Shown: piece by piece, positions 21,394 to 30,485 of the stretch | How positions within the stretch are numbered: the first letter of the stretch is position 1 | Layout: each line of letters begins with the position of its first letter | Notes under the pieces: model-generated | Told to the model about the DNA's origin: nothing | The model's input: only the letters and a program-made list of their open reading frames with translations | Database searches by the model: none | Assembly (NCBI RefSeq): GCF_900009135.1 | Contig: NZ_LT797701.1 | Coordinates: forward strand, 34,697 to 71,896 | Direction: 5' to 3' | Length of the DNA stretch: 37,200 nucleotides | From: Planktothrix sp. PCC 11201 | GTDB lineage: Bacteria; Cyanobacteriota; Cyanobacteriia; Cyanobacteriales; Microcoleaceae | Translations under genes and position numbers: made by a program

Positions 21394-22068
21394 CTAAATA
21401 TAAGCAATCGGATCTGTTAAGTTGAGTTCAGCAAAAGCAGCTAATCGTAAACGGCAGGAATCGCAAACACCGCAGGCTTGTTCCTCTCCTGCATAGCAAG
21501 ACCAAGTAAATTCCCAGGGAACTCCTAAGCGATTTCCCAGTTGAATGATTTCTGTTTTTGCCAAATGAATTAGTGGAGATTCAATCGTAATCGGATCACC
21601 TTCTCGACCTTGTTTTGTTCCTAATCTAAAGACTTCTTCGATCGCTTGAATATAATCGGGACGACAATCAGGATAACCCGAATAATCTAATACATTCACT
21701 CCAATATAAACTTTACGAGCGGCGATCGCTTCTGCATAGGCTAAAGCAAAACTTAAAAAGATAGTATTCCGAGCCGGAACATAAGTAATTGGAATAGTTT
21801 TAGCCATTATTTCCGGGGATCTATCCTGGGGTAAATCAAGGCGATTATCGGTTAAGGCCGATCCCCCCCATAGACTCAAATCAAAAGTGACGACTTGATG
21901 TTCAACAACTCCCGCAAATTCAGCTATTTTTCGCGCGGATTCGAGTTCTTTTCGATGTCGCTGTTGATAATCAAAAGAAAGGGCATAACACTCACAACCA
22001 TCGGCTTTTGCTTGGTATAAAGCCGTTGAAGAATCTAAGCCACCGGATAATAAAATAACGGCTTTCAC
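21394..22068 (-). CDS. queC: 7-cyano-7-deazaguanine synthase QueC
   Basis: QueC makes preQ0 from 7-carboxy-7-deazaguanine, ammonia and ATP on the way to queuosine in tRNA. The 224-residue protein has the ATP-binding PP-loop SGGLDSST (8-15), FDYQQRHRKELESA, VPARNTIFLSFALAYAEA and VNVLDYSGYPDCRPDYI. The zinc site is near the C-terminus (CYAGEEQACGVCDSC, four Cys). It is of the usual length and intact. None of its pathway partners is in the window. Confidence 0.95.
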   Translation of the reverse strand: MKAVILLSGGLDSSTALYQAKADGCECYALSFDYQQRHRKELESARKIAEFAGVVEHQVVTFDLSLWGGSALTDNRLDLPQDRSPEIMAKTIPITYVPARNTIFLSFALAYAEAIAARKVYIGVNVLDYSGYPDCRPDYIQAIEEVFRLGTKQGREGDPITIESPLIHLAKTEIIQLGNRLGVPWEFTWSCYAGEEQACGVCDSCRLRLAAFAELNLTDPIAYI

Positions 22069-22382
22069 TTGAATTATTTATCCTTTTTCTTAGTGTTGAT
22101 TATATCTGGGTTAATTTTAGCAAAAATTCATGCCATCCTACCATCTCCTCTAAAAGTAACAATTTTTACAATTAAAAAACCGTGTTTTCTCGAAAGATTG
22201 AGGCTGTCTAAAAAAATGATTTCAAAACTCAGTTTTTATCCTGTTTAAGAATCAAGAGTTAAAGATTTATATTTTTTTGTAAAGTTTTGTTATACAAAAT
22301 ACTTCACATTCTATTGTGAAAATATTCGCTATTATAAAAACTAAAGACAGCAATTATATATCTATACAAGGTAATCATTACT
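22069..22382. other. Divergent intergenic region
   Basis: This 314-bp AT-rich gap lies between queC and the membrane protein gene. A TATAAA-type -10 candidate (about 22335-22340) precedes the rightward gene. No ORF, RNA gene or repeat is recognised. Confidence 0.45.
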
Positions 22383-22904
22383 ATGGCTACTATCTCTAAA
22401 CTAGAATATCATCCCACACGCTGGCTGACACTGGTGTTAGCCACCCTCGGATTATGGATGGCGGGAAGTTTAATTCTTGACTTTGTAATTATGCCAACCA
22501 TGTATGTTTCTGGCATGATGGAAGAAACCGGATTTACTTCGGCGGGAAGTCTGATTTTTTCAGTCTTTAACCGGGTTGAATTAGTTTGTGCGGCGGTTGG
22601 TTTAACGGGTTTAATTGCTTTAGCGATGAACCTTCCTGAAAAATTCAGTAGTCGCCTACGGACAATCACCGGATTATCGCTTTTTCTGTTAGCGATCGCC
22701 ATGGTTTACACCTATATTCTGACCCCTCAAATGAGTGCATTAGGAATTAACTTAAATCTGTTTAATGGATTTAACACAATTCCCGAGGGCATGAACCAAC
22801 TACACTTAAGTTATTTTACCCTAGAAATGATTAAATTATCCGTTTTAGGGACAATTTTAGGCTGGTGTTATCGTAACCACAGTAAACTCGATCTCACATT
22901 CTAA
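22383..22904 (+). CDS. Four-helix integral membrane protein (DUF4149-like)
   Basis: This 173-residue protein has four hydrophobic helices at about 15-36, 56-78, 88-112 and 143-163. The charged or polar residues that stand out are FVIMPTMYVSGMM after helix 1, FNRVELVC at helix 2 and YILTPQMSALG after helix 3. The layout resembles small DUF4149-type membrane proteins, but the match is weak. No transport or enzyme motif is seen, so no function is proposed. It is monocistronic, followed by a terminator. Confidence 0.75.
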   Translation: MATISKLEYHPTRWLTLVLATLGLWMAGSLILDFVIMPTMYVSGMMEETGFTSAGSLIFSVFNRVELVCAAVGLTGLIALAMNLPEKFSSRLRTITGLSLFLLAIAMVYTYILTPQMSALGINLNLFNGFNTIPEGMNQLHLSYFTLEMIKLSVLGTILGWCYRNHSKLDLTF

Positions 22905-22924
22905 ATTAATCCTAAAAATTAAAG

Positions 22925-22962
22925 TAGGTTGGGTTAAGGTAACAAGACTCAACCTATTTTTT
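22925..22962 (+). terminator. Rho-independent terminator
   Basis: Stem TAGGTTGGGT (22925-22934) pairs with ACTCAACCTA (22947-22956), with one G-T pair, and is followed by TTTTTT. It sits 21 bp after the membrane protein stop. Similar AGGTTGGGTT hairpins are also a common cyanobacterial interspersed repeat. Confidence 0.75.
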
Positions 22963-22968
22963 ATATAT

Positions 22969-23051
22969 TATAGCAGTCGCAATAACGCTGAGGAAATGGA
23001 TTACCGCTTTCGCGGTAATGACAGCCGTTGACACCGGGGGCGGTTGCTATA
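22969..23051. mobile_element. Small IS630-related MITE
   Basis: The ends TATAGCAGTCGC and GCGGTTGCTATA are near-perfect inverted repeats beginning with TA. The right end read inward is TATAGCAACCGCC, identical to the terminus of the IS630 fragment at 16419-16431. Inside is a hairpin ATTACCGCTTTCGCGGTAAT. It has no coding capacity. Confidence 0.75.
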
Positions 23052-23191
23052 ATTATAGTGAACGAGGACTTTTACCCCATATTTTAGCATTTCTGGCTAA
23101 CGGTTAGAACCTAGAGTGGTGTATTATTTATGTTCCCTATTCCCTATTATTAATTTGCTATAATTAAAATTAACTGAGTCTAGGATATCTC

Positions 23192-23659
23192 ATGACAACC
23201 CAAATCCCCATCACAGAATCTAAACAAACTTCTGATTTATACGAAGAAGATTATCACTTGTGGTTAATGAATACTATTCATCAGTTACAACATGGAAAAT
23301 TAGCTGAAGTTGATAGGGTTAATTTAATTGAAGAATTGGAAGCTATGGGAAGAAGTCAAAAATCAGCAATTGAGAGTAATCTCAGAATTTTATTAATGCA
23401 CCTATTAAAATATAAGTATCAATCTGATAAACGAACGAATAGCTGGCTATTTACTATTCGAGAACATCGCAAAAGATTACGAAATGATTTTAAAAGTAGT
23501 CCGAGTTTAAAGCGATATTTTCTTGAAGTTTTTCAAGAATCTTATCAGGATGCCAGAGAATTAGCTGCGGATGAAACGGGATTATCAATTAATACTTTTC
23601 CTGTAGAATCACCGTTTTCTCAAGAGGACACCTTAAACCCTGATTATCTACCGGAGTGA
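23192..23659 (+). CDS. DUF29 family protein
   Basis: DUF29 proteins are widespread in cyanobacteria, often in several copies; their role is unknown. The 155-residue sequence shows the family pattern: LYEEDYHLWLMNTIHQLQHG, DRVNLIEELEAMGRSQK, ESNLRILLMHLLKYKYQ and SWLFTIREHRKRLRNDF. It is all helical, without signal peptide. Its last 12 bases overlap the convergent methyltransferase gene. Confidence 0.9.
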   Translation: MTTQIPITESKQTSDLYEEDYHLWLMNTIHQLQHGKLAEVDRVNLIEELEAMGRSQKSAIESNLRILLMHLLKYKYQSDKRTNSWLFTIREHRKRLRNDFKSSPSLKRYFLEVFQESYQDARELAADETGLSINTFPVESPFSQEDTLNPDYLPE

Positions 23660-24781
23660 TACTAATTGACGGTTTTCTTGATTCGCTAATTTCAATCGTT
23701 CTTTAATTGATAATTTTTGTAAATTTTCACTTAACTCATATAAATTAACCTGCTGATATTTCCCTGTAAATAAAGGAATTAACCCTTCAACTAACGCCAC
23801 AATACCATCAGGAGGAACCGCATTCCCAATTTGGCGGCGAATTTCTGTAAATGTTCCTTCAAAGATAAAATCATCAGGAAAAGATTGTAACCGAGCGCGT
23901 TCACGATTAGTTAATGCTCTGGGTTCATTGTAATGGTATCCCCAAGTTCCGCCGCCACCTCCTGCGATAATAGTGGTTGAAGGTTGGTCAGGGTGTAAAC
24001 GTCGATAAACATGACTAATCATGCCTTTAACATAATATTCACTATCTTTAGGAATATCGGTAAAATTGCCACCGGGTTTAATCCGTTTTAAAATTTCAAT
24101 GGTTCTCGGTTGGATTTTTTGATGTTCATTATTATTGGAAATATTTTCGACTCCTGCTAAGGCGTCCGATGCAGTCCGATAGGGATATTTTCGATTTAAC
24201 CCATATTTCGGTTGAGGATGAATAAAATTAAACCCCGTATCTTTTCTAATACCGACTAATAATACCCGTTCTCGAAATTGAGGAACCCCATAATCCGCAA
24301 AATTATACAGTTTGGGTTTAACTAAATATCCGGGTTCTATATTTTCAAAGTCAGAAATAATCCGTTGAATTGCTTGATAATTATTTGCACTGAGTAACCC
24401 TTTCACATTTTCAGCAATAAACGCTTTCGGTCTTTTATCTTGAACACATTTAAGAAAATAAGTATATAAATTTCCCCGTTCTCCTTCTAACCCCGGACGT
24501 TTCCAAATCATTGAAAAATCCTGACAAGGAAAACCGCCCGTGATTAAATCCGCATCAGGAAGTTCAGCAATATTAATATTTTCAATTTGATTATGAACAA
24601 TTACATCCGCAATATTCCGGCGAAATGTTTGACAAGCATCTCTATTCGCATCAATCGCCCAAACTACTTTAAATCCCGCCTTATGCAAAGGTAAATCCAT
24701 GCCGCCACATCCCGAAAATAATGACAGGGTGGAGGGAATATGCTCCCATTTAATTTTTGATAACCGTTCAGTTAATGACAT
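23648..24781 (-). CDS. DNA (cytosine-5) methyltransferase, orphan
   Basis: This is a 377-residue C5-cytosine methyltransferase. Motif I is SLFSGCGGMDL (20-30), motif IV GGFPCQDFS with catalytic Cys86, motif VI ENVKGLL, motif VIII near QFRERVLLVGIR, motif IX near ERARLQSFPDDF and motif X QIGNAVPP. The target-recognition region lies between VIII and IX (about 200-290) and cannot be translated into a recognition site. No restriction endonuclease gene is adjacent, so it is probably an orphan methylase. Cyanobacterial genomes often carry conserved solitary methylases, some matching HIP1 sites. Confidence 0.92.
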   Translation of the reverse strand: MSLTERLSKIKWEHIPSTLSLFSGCGGMDLPLHKAGFKVVWAIDANRDACQTFRRNIADVIVHNQIENINIAELPDADLITGGFPCQDFSMIWKRPGLEGERGNLYTYFLKCVQDKRPKAFIAENVKGLLSANNYQAIQRIISDFENIEPGYLVKPKLYNFADYGVPQFRERVLLVGIRKDTGFNFIHPQPKYGLNRKYPYRTASDALAGVENISNNNEHQKIQPRTIEILKRIKPGGNFTDIPKDSEYYVKGMISHVYRRLHPDQPSTTIIAGGGGGTWGYHYNEPRALTNRERARLQSFPDDFIFEGTFTEIRRQIGNAVPPDGIVALVEGLIPLFTGKYQQVNLYELSENLQKLSIKERLKLANQENRQLVSLR

Positions 24782-24877
24782 TATTTATTGGAGTTAGCTT
24801 TAATTAATTAAGGTTATTTTGTTGGGATGAGTGCCCTTGTAAAGATTGCGCTGAAGCGCAACAACGGCCAACAACAA

Positions 24878-26020
24878 TTAGGCTTTACTCATTGCAATAA
24901 TAGCATTTTGTCCGCCAAATCCAAAACTAAAACAGAGAATATTTCTAACCATACTAGAACGAACACAGGTAACAAAATCCAAATCAAATTCCGGTGTTTT
25001 TAAACCCACACAGGGGGGTAGAAGTTGCTCGTTTAATGTCATTAAACCAAAAGCCACTCCTAACGCTCCTGACGCCCCTAATGTGTGTCCCGTCGCGCCT
25101 TTTGTTGAACTTACTGGAACACCTGGGGGGAATAATTGTTTAATTAATTTAACTTCATGGTCATCATTTAATTTTGTGGCGGTTCCATGGGTATGAATAT
25201 AATCAATTTCATAACTGGATAAATGACTATTTTTTAAACAGTTTTGAATGGCGGCGATCGCACTTTTTCCCACTCGATCAGGTTTACTCCCATAACAAGC
25301 ATCGGCGGTCAATCCAAATCCTAATATTTCCCCATAAATTTCAGCCTTTCGCCGTTGGGCTAAATCCTCTGATTCTAAGATAAAAATAGCCGCACCTTCC
25401 CCTAAAACCAATCCCTCTCTATTTCGATCAAAAGGATAGCAACCTGTGTTAGCTAAGGCTCCCATTTGTTCAAATCCTGCTAAAGTTAAAGGAGTAATAG
25501 GTGCTTCCACAGCCCCGACAATCACCCGTTCGTACTGTTTGGTTTTAATCAGTTCAAATCCTTGGGCGATCGCCCAAATTCCCGTAGAACAAGCCGCCAT
25601 TGGTGATAGAATAATTCCAGTAGAACCTATTTTTTTAGCTGCATTTAAGGCAATATTAAAAGATAAATAGTCTACGAATTTGCTTAAATTAATCCCTGCA
25701 TCTTTTCTTGGTAAGGTGGGGTAAGATCCGGCTAATTGTTCTAATTTTCCCTGATATCCCCGACTCGAACCGATGACAACCCCACAGTCTAATAAAGGGG
25801 GGTTTAAATTAGCCATAATTAAGGCATCGGCTATCGCTTTTTCTAATAATTCCGTAGGATCGGAAGGAATATTATTAATTAAAGCCAGAGGTTTAGTCGG
25901 AAGTTCACCGAAAGGTTGATGGGGTGATATTCCTGACTGACCCGATAACAATTGTTTCCAGGTTGTTTCTAAATTTCCTAATGCAGAGATTAAACCAATA
26001 CCAGTAACAATAACATTCAT
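24878..26020 (-). CDS. Beta-ketoacyl-ACP synthase (KAS II-like)
   Basis: This condensing enzyme joins malonyl-ACP to a growing acyl chain. The 380-residue thiolase-fold protein has the Cys-His-His triad: Cys144 (AACSTG), His278 (HTHGTAT) and His312 (GATGHTLGASG), plus NREGLVLGEGAA. At 380 residues it is shorter than the usual FabF (about 410), and HGTGT is HGTAT. It may therefore be an accessory synthase for a special lipid or secondary product rather than the main FabF. No ACP or other fatty-acid gene lies next to it. Confidence 0.85.
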   Translation of the reverse strand: MNVIVTGIGLISALGNLETTWKQLLSGQSGISPHQPFGELPTKPLALINNIPSDPTELLEKAIADALIMANLNPPLLDCGVVIGSSRGYQGKLEQLAGSYPTLPRKDAGINLSKFVDYLSFNIALNAAKKIGSTGIILSPMAACSTGIWAIAQGFELIKTKQYERVIVGAVEAPITPLTLAGFEQMGALANTGCYPFDRNREGLVLGEGAAIFILESEDLAQRRKAEIYGEILGFGLTADACYGSKPDRVGKSAIAAIQNCLKNSHLSSYEIDYIHTHGTATKLNDDHEVKLIKQLFPPGVPVSSTKGATGHTLGASGALGVAFGLMTLNEQLLPPCVGLKTPEFDLDFVTCVRSSMVRNILCFSFGFGGQNAIIAMSKA

Positions 26021-26100
26021 TATTTGTGAGGAATTAGAAATCAGAAATTGGGATTTTAGAGTGATTCTGACTTCCTGGACTTCAGCTTACTGGCAATTTT

Positions 26101-26165
26101 TAGGGTGGGTGTCCTTGCCGCTATATGATAAGGTTTGAGCAAGTTTCACGGCTTCACCCACCCTA
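26101..26165. repeat. Inverted repeat TAGGGTGGGTG/CACCCACCCTA
   Basis: Perfect 11-bp arms at 26101-26111 and 26155-26165 enclose 43 bases without coding potential. It lies between two same-strand genes and could fold into a long hairpin or be a MITE-like repeat. Confidence 0.7.
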
Positions 26166-26198
26166 AGAAGCGTAATATTTACACTTCTTAATAGTTCA

Positions 26199-26972
26199 TT
26201 AATTTTTCAGGTTTTCCAACCCTTGTGTCACCTTCGCCGAGTCAATGCGATCGCCCTGTTTAATCTGATCAACCACATTCATCCCATCGGTAACATTCCC
26301 AAAAACCGCATAACTCCCATCCAGAAAAGGCAATTCTGCTAAGGAAAAATAGAACTGAGAAGAAGCAGAATCGGGAAATTGAGAACGGGCCATGGCTACA
26401 GCACCGCGACGGTGAGATAAAACGGGTTCTGCGGTGATCCGGGCGCTTTCTAAAGTTTGACTATAAATCGGCTGTTCCGCGCCTTTGGGCTTAATTTCCA
26501 AAGGAATCATGCGTTCTTTCGAGGTAGCCGGATCAATAAATCCCCCAGTACCTAATCTAGCGGTGGGGAACTTGGGATCTTTACTTTGAGGATCGCCCCC
26601 TTGAACCACGAAGGGATCAGGCTCACGGACAACCCGATGGAAGGCCAGACCGTCATAAACTCCCTTATTAACCAGATCAACAAAGTTTCCAGCCGTAACC
26701 GGGGCATTCGTTCCGTCCACTTCAATCGTAATCGGCGATCCTTTGACCGTCATTACCACCGTAGCTTTTCCATTTAATTGAGGTAAATTTGTTGTCATAG
26801 GTTGAGTTGGATTTTGGGAAATAGGTGTAGCAGCTTGACTACCAACAGGATTGTTATTTTGGGTTTCGGCGGAGGTTGTATTAGTGGCACAGCCCCCGAA
26901 GATTAATACACAAATCAGCAAAACTGGTAAAAACCATTGCTGTGTGTTGAGTTTTTTCATCTTAGGTTTCAA
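26199..26972 (-). CDS. Cyclophilin-type peptidyl-prolyl isomerase, lipoprotein
   Basis: This isomerase catalyses cis/trans interconversion of X-Pro bonds. The 257-residue protein begins with a signal peptide and lipobox (LIFGGC, Cys28), then a Gln/Thr/Pro-rich linker (about 30-65) and the cyclophilin domain (about 68-255). Typical residues are AFHRVVREPDPFVVQGGDP, RRGAVAMAR, DSASSQFYFSL and YAVFGNVTDGMNVVD. It should act on the outer face of the plasma membrane or the thylakoid lumen. The start lies about 20 bp from the ycf4 stop upstream, so it is probably co-transcribed with ycf4. Confidence 0.9.
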   Translation of the reverse strand: MKPKMKKLNTQQWFLPVLLICVLIFGGCATNTTSAETQNNNPVGSQAATPISQNPTQPMTTNLPQLNGKATVVMTVKGSPITIEVDGTNAPVTAGNFVDLVNKGVYDGLAFHRVVREPDPFVVQGGDPQSKDPKFPTARLGTGGFIDPATSKERMIPLEIKPKGAEQPIYSQTLESARITAEPVLSHRRGAVAMARSQFPDSASSQFYFSLAELPFLDGSYAVFGNVTDGMNVVDQIKQGDRIDSAKVTQGLENLKN

Positions 26973-26993
26973 CTTTTTTGTCAGTCGGAGGTT

Positions 26994-27560
26994 CTAAAGT
27001 CCTTCTAAGGGGACTTGTAAAAACTTAGCTAATTCTGCCCCTTGATTTTCCACATCAGACAGAGGTAGGGGTTGGCCTACACGGGTTAGGGGGATTTCCC
27101 GACGGTCTTTGAGTTTGAGATACAAAGCTCGACGGGGGTTAATTCCATCCTTGATATCAACACGAATGGATTGAATATCATTAAGGCTGCTACTGAACTC
27201 AACCCTGCGGTTTTTTCCAGGAAACCCCCATCGGAAAATATTAACTTTTCCCGTATCCCAGTTAAATTCATTGTATCCCCCGCCTAAATCCCAGAGAATC
27301 ACTAGCCATAAATACAAAGCCAGTAATAAAGCGGCAGTTCCATATAACCCCATGACAATGCCTTGGGGGATAAAGATCAGTTGAGTCGGATCGGCGAAGG
27401 GCAAAAGATTAATTTTCAAATAGCTGGAAATACCGGATAAAAGGAAACCCGTACCGCCAATAGTGATCACAATAGCCCACCAGTAGTTGCTGAAACGACG
27501 GGAACCCGTAACTTTCTGAGAAAGAATTTGATTCGTTGTAGTCTTTGTTTGGGTACTCAT
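26994..27560 (-). CDS. ycf4: Photosystem I assembly protein Ycf4
   Basis: Ycf4 is a thylakoid membrane protein that helps assemble photosystem I. The 188-residue sequence has two membrane helices (about 25-48 and 65-92) after the N-terminal RRFSNYWWAIVITIGGTGF. The conserved blocks are FIPQGIVMGLYGTAALLLAL, GGYNEFN, VNIFRWGFPGKNRR and DIQSIRV. Length and order fit the family. It is divergent from psbD, an arrangement found in many cyanobacteria, and is followed by the cyclophilin gene. Confidence 0.95.
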   Translation of the reverse strand: MSTQTKTTTNQILSQKVTGSRRFSNYWWAIVITIGGTGFLLSGISSYLKINLLPFADPTQLIFIPQGIVMGLYGTAALLLALYLWLVILWDLGGGYNEFNWDTGKVNIFRWGFPGKNRRVEFSSSLNDIQSIRVDIKDGINPRRALYLKLKDRREIPLTRVGQPLPLSDVENQGAELAKFLQVPLEGL

Positions 27561-27905
27561 GAAACCTAGGAGTGTGGATCTTGACCGTTGACACCTTTGC
27601 CAAAATTGTTAACTGTAATATATAGTTATGTTAACTTGCTTAACAGTCTACCGCTAAATGTCCCCCGGTTAAACGAGGGAAAAAGCTGGAGGCGATAAGC
27701 ATTAGACCAAATTACTGAACAGTTTATCCCGCAAGGGATAGAAACTGCTTTGTCAGACCTTCGACCGAACAGAGTTCGGCATGATTCCCACAGAAGGTCA
27801 AACCAGTAAAAGGGTCAACCCAGGCAAAAATCGCAATTCCGATTGATTGCTGGGTACTTCACGAAGGATAATGTTTTACATAAACCCAAGAGGATCGTTC
27901 ACCCA
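27561..27905 (+). promoter_or_regulatory. psbD-ycf4 divergent control region and psbD leader
   Basis: This region of about 345 bp separates ycf4 and psbD. A hairpin (GACCTTC near 27757, GAAGGTC near 27793) inside the likely psbD leader and a short GGGATAGAAAC motif (27735-27745) are visible. I cannot place the transcription start. An in-frame ATG at 27843 would extend PsbD by 21 residues foreign to the family, so the leader is taken to run to ATG 27906. Confidence 0.5.
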
Positions 27906-28964
27906 ATGACTATAGCAGTCGAACGGCCGCAAGTTGAGAGAGGCACCTTTGATGTCCTCGACGACTGGCTCAAACGCGATCGCTTCGTCTTCGTGGGTTG
28001 GTCAGGAGTTCTGCTGTTCCCCTGTGCTTATCTAGCTCTCGGTGGCTGGTTAACTGGAACAACCTTTGTGACTTCCTGGTACACCCACGGTTTAGCAAGC
28101 TCTTATTTAGAAGGCTGCAATTTCATCACCGCCGCCGTCAGTAGCCCCGCCAACAGCTTGGGACATTCCCTGCTGTTCCTCTGGGGGCCGGAAGCTCAGT
28201 GGGATTTCACTCGCTGGTGTCAACTGGGCGGTTTATGGGCTTTTATTGCCCTCCACGGTGCTTTTGCCCTGATCGGCTTTTGTCTGCGTCAGTTGGAAAT
28301 TGCCCGTTTAGTCGGTATTCGTCCCTATAACGCCATTGCCTTTACTGGGCCGATTGCGGTGTTCGTCAGTGTATTTCTGATGTACCCCTTGGGTCAGTCT
28401 AGTTGGTTCTTTGGCCCTAGCTTTGGGGTAGCTGGAATCTTCCGGTTTATTCTGTTCCTGCAAGGCTTCCATAACTGGACGCTGAACCCCTTCCACATGA
28501 TGGGAGTGGCGGGAATCTTGGGTGGTGCGCTGTTGTGCGCTATTCACGGAGCGACGGTGGAAAATACTCTGTTTGAAGATGGAGACAAAGCCAATACGTT
28601 CCGGGCTTTTGAACCGACTCAAGCGGAAGAAACCTATTCGATGGTGACCGCCAACCGTTTTTGGTCACAAATTTTCGGGATTGCTTTTTCCAACAAACGC
28701 TGGTTACACTTCTTCATGTTGTTTGTGCCAGTCACGGGCTTGTGGATGAGTTCCATCGGGATTGTGGGTTTAGCACTGAACCTACGGGCTTATGATTTCG
28801 TCTCCCAGGAATTACGGGCGGCGGAAGATCCTGAATTTGAAACGTTCTATACCAAGAACATTCTGTTAAATGAAGGTCTGCGGGCTTGGATGGCTCCTGC
28901 GGATCAACCCCACGAAAACTTTATTTTCCCTGAGGAGGTATTACCGCGTGGTAACGCTCTCTAA
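27906..28964 (+). CDS. psbD: Photosystem II reaction centre protein D2
   Basis: D2 forms the photosystem II core with D1 and binds pheophytin, QA and the non-haem iron. It has 352 residues, exactly the normal length, starting [27 protein letters not shown] from ATG 27906. Five membrane helices and the hallmark [20 protein letters not shown] and [17 protein letters not shown] (iron and QA region) are present, as is the C-terminal [27 protein letters not shown]. The last 17 bases overlap psbC, the classic psbDC operon layout. Confidence 0.98.
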   Translation: MTIAVERPQVERGTFDVLDDWLKRDRFVFVGWSGVLLFPCAYLALGGWLTGTTFVTSWYTHGLASSYLEGCNFITAAVSSPANSLGHSLLFLWGPEAQWDFTRWCQLGGLWAFIALHGAFALIGFCLRQLEIARLVGIRPYNAIAFTGPIAVFVSVFLMYPLGQSSWFFGPSFGVAGIFRFILFLQGFHNWTLNPFHMMGVAGILGGALLCAIHGATVENTLFEDGDKANTFRAFEPTQAEETYSMVTANRFWSQIFGIAFSNKRWLHFFMLFVPVTGLWMSSIGIVGLALNLRAYDFVSQELRAAEDPEFETFYTKNILLNEGLRAWMAPADQPHENFIFPEEVLPRGNAL

Positions 28965-30330
28965 TACTTCTTATGTCGGCGGCCGTGACCTAGAATCCAC
29001 TGGATTCGCCTGGTGGTCAGGTAATGCCCGTCTGATTAATTTGTCCGGTAAGTTGCTGGGCGCTCACGTTGCTCACGCTGGTTTGATCGTGTTCTGGGCT
29101 GGGGCGATGACCCTGTTTGAAGTGGCTCACTTCGTTCCTGAAAAGCCCATGTATGAACAGGGTTTGATCCTGATCCCCCACATGGCTACCCTCGGATGGG
29201 GTGTGGGCCCTGGTGGTGAAGTGATCGATACCTTCCCCTACTTCGTGATTGGGGTTCTGCACTTAATTTCCTCTGCGGTTTTGGGTTTAGGCGGCATTTA
29301 TCATGCTGTCCGTGGCCCGGAAGTCTTAGAAGAATATTCTTCTTTCTTTGGTTACGACTGGAAAGACAAAAACCAAATGACTAATATTATCGGGTATCAC
29401 CTGATTCTGTTAGGTCTGGGTGCTTTCCTGTTAGTCTTCAAAGCCATGTTCTTTGGCGGTGTCTATGACACTTGGGCACCTGGTGGTGGTGATGTCCGCA
29501 TCATTACCAACCCCACCCTCAACCCAGGGGCGATCTTTGGTTATCTAACTAAAGCTCCCTTTGGTGGAGAAGGCTGGATCATCGGTGTTGACAACATGGA
29601 AGACATCATCGGTGGTCATATCTGGATTGGTCTGATCTGCATTGCTGGCGGTATCTGGCACATCCTAACCAAACCCTTTGGCTGGGCACGTCGGGCTTTA
29701 ATCTGGTCTGGAGAAGCTTATCTGTCCTACAGTTTGGGCGCTCTGTCCCTGATGGGCTTTATCGCTGCTTCTTATGTTTGGTTCAATAATACTGCTTATC
29801 CCAGCGAGTTCTACGGCCCCACAAACGCTGAATCTTCTCAGGCTCAGTCCTTTGTGTTCTTAGTCCGTGACCAAAAACTGGGAGCCAATATCGGTTCTGC
29901 CCAAGGCCCGACGGGTCTGGGTAAATACCTGATGCGTTCTCCGACTGGGGAAATCATCTTTGGTGGAGAAACCATGCGCTTCTGGGATTTCCGTGGCCCC
30001 TGGTTAGAGCCTCTGCGTGGGCCGAATGGTCTTGACCTCAACAAGCTGAAAAACGATATCCAACCTTGGCAAATTCGTCGCGCTTCTGAGTACATGACCC
30101 ACGCCCCTAACGGTTCGATTAACTCCGTGGGTGGGATCATTACCGAAGCTCAAGGGTTTAACTATGTTAACCCCCGGGCTTGGTTGGCTGGTTTCCACTT
30201 TATCGTGGGCTTCTTCTTCTTGATTGGTCACCTCTGGCACGCGGGTCGCGCCCGGGCTGCGGTGGCTGGCTTTGAGAAAGGCATTGACCGGAAATCGGAA
30301 GCTGTACTTTCTATGCCTAACTTAGACTAG
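28948..30330 (+). CDS. psbC: Photosystem II antenna protein CP43
   Basis: CP43 is the chlorophyll-binding inner antenna of photosystem II and helps bind the Mn4CaO5 cluster. The start is GTG 28948 ([16 protein letters not shown]), 8 bases after a strong ribosome site GAGGAGGT (28932-28939) inside psbD; a frame extending to 28870 is not the start. It has 460 residues with six helices and a large lumenal loop. The [17 protein letters not shown] segment keeps the Glu and Arg that contact the Mn cluster. In that loop the usual GPTGPEASQAQ reads [11 protein letters not shown], a moderate divergence. Confidence 0.97.
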   Translation: MVTLSNTSYVGGRDLESTGFAWWSGNARLINLSGKLLGAHVAHAGLIVFWAGAMTLFEVAHFVPEKPMYEQGLILIPHMATLGWGVGPGGEVIDTFPYFVIGVLHLISSAVLGLGGIYHAVRGPEVLEEYSSFFGYDWKDKNQMTNIIGYHLILLGLGAFLLVFKAMFFGGVYDTWAPGGGDVRIITNPTLNPGAIFGYLTKAPFGGEGWIIGVDNMEDIIGGHIWIGLICIAGGIWHILTKPFGWARRALIWSGEAYLSYSLGALSLMGFIAASYVWFNNTAYPSEFYGPTNAESSQAQSFVFLVRDQKLGANIGSAQGPTGLGKYLMRSPTGEIIFGGETMRFWDFRGPWLEPLRGPNGLDLNKLKNDIQPWQIRRASEYMTHAPNGSINSVGGIITEAQGFNYVNPRAWLAGFHFIVGFFFLIGHLWHAGRARAAVAGFEKGIDRKSEAVLSMPNLD

Positions 30331-30374
30331 GGTTTTACCTAGACGTCTAATCACTGCTTAGATTGTTAATTAAA

Positions 30375-30406
30375 GACCCTGCCTGATTCTTCAGGTGGGG
30401 TTTTTT
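30375..30406 (+). terminator. Rho-independent terminator of psbDC
   Basis: Stem ACCCTGCCTGA pairs with TCAGGTGGGGT around loop TTCT and is followed by TTTTTT. It lies about 45 bp after psbC. Confidence 0.9.
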
Positions 30407-30485
30407 ATTGGCACAAAAACCGATATATAATAATTTGCTAAATAGCAACTCAGTCTCATCAATAATTATCAATCAATCCTCATTT

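Noticed and set aside
27715-27746. CRISPR-like motif ending GGGATAGAAAC upstream of psbD
   Set aside because: Only one copy is present, with no spacer-repeat pattern and no cas gene.
28308-30240. Several minus-strand frames inside psbD and psbC
   Set aside because: They are antisense shadows of strongly conserved photosystem genes.
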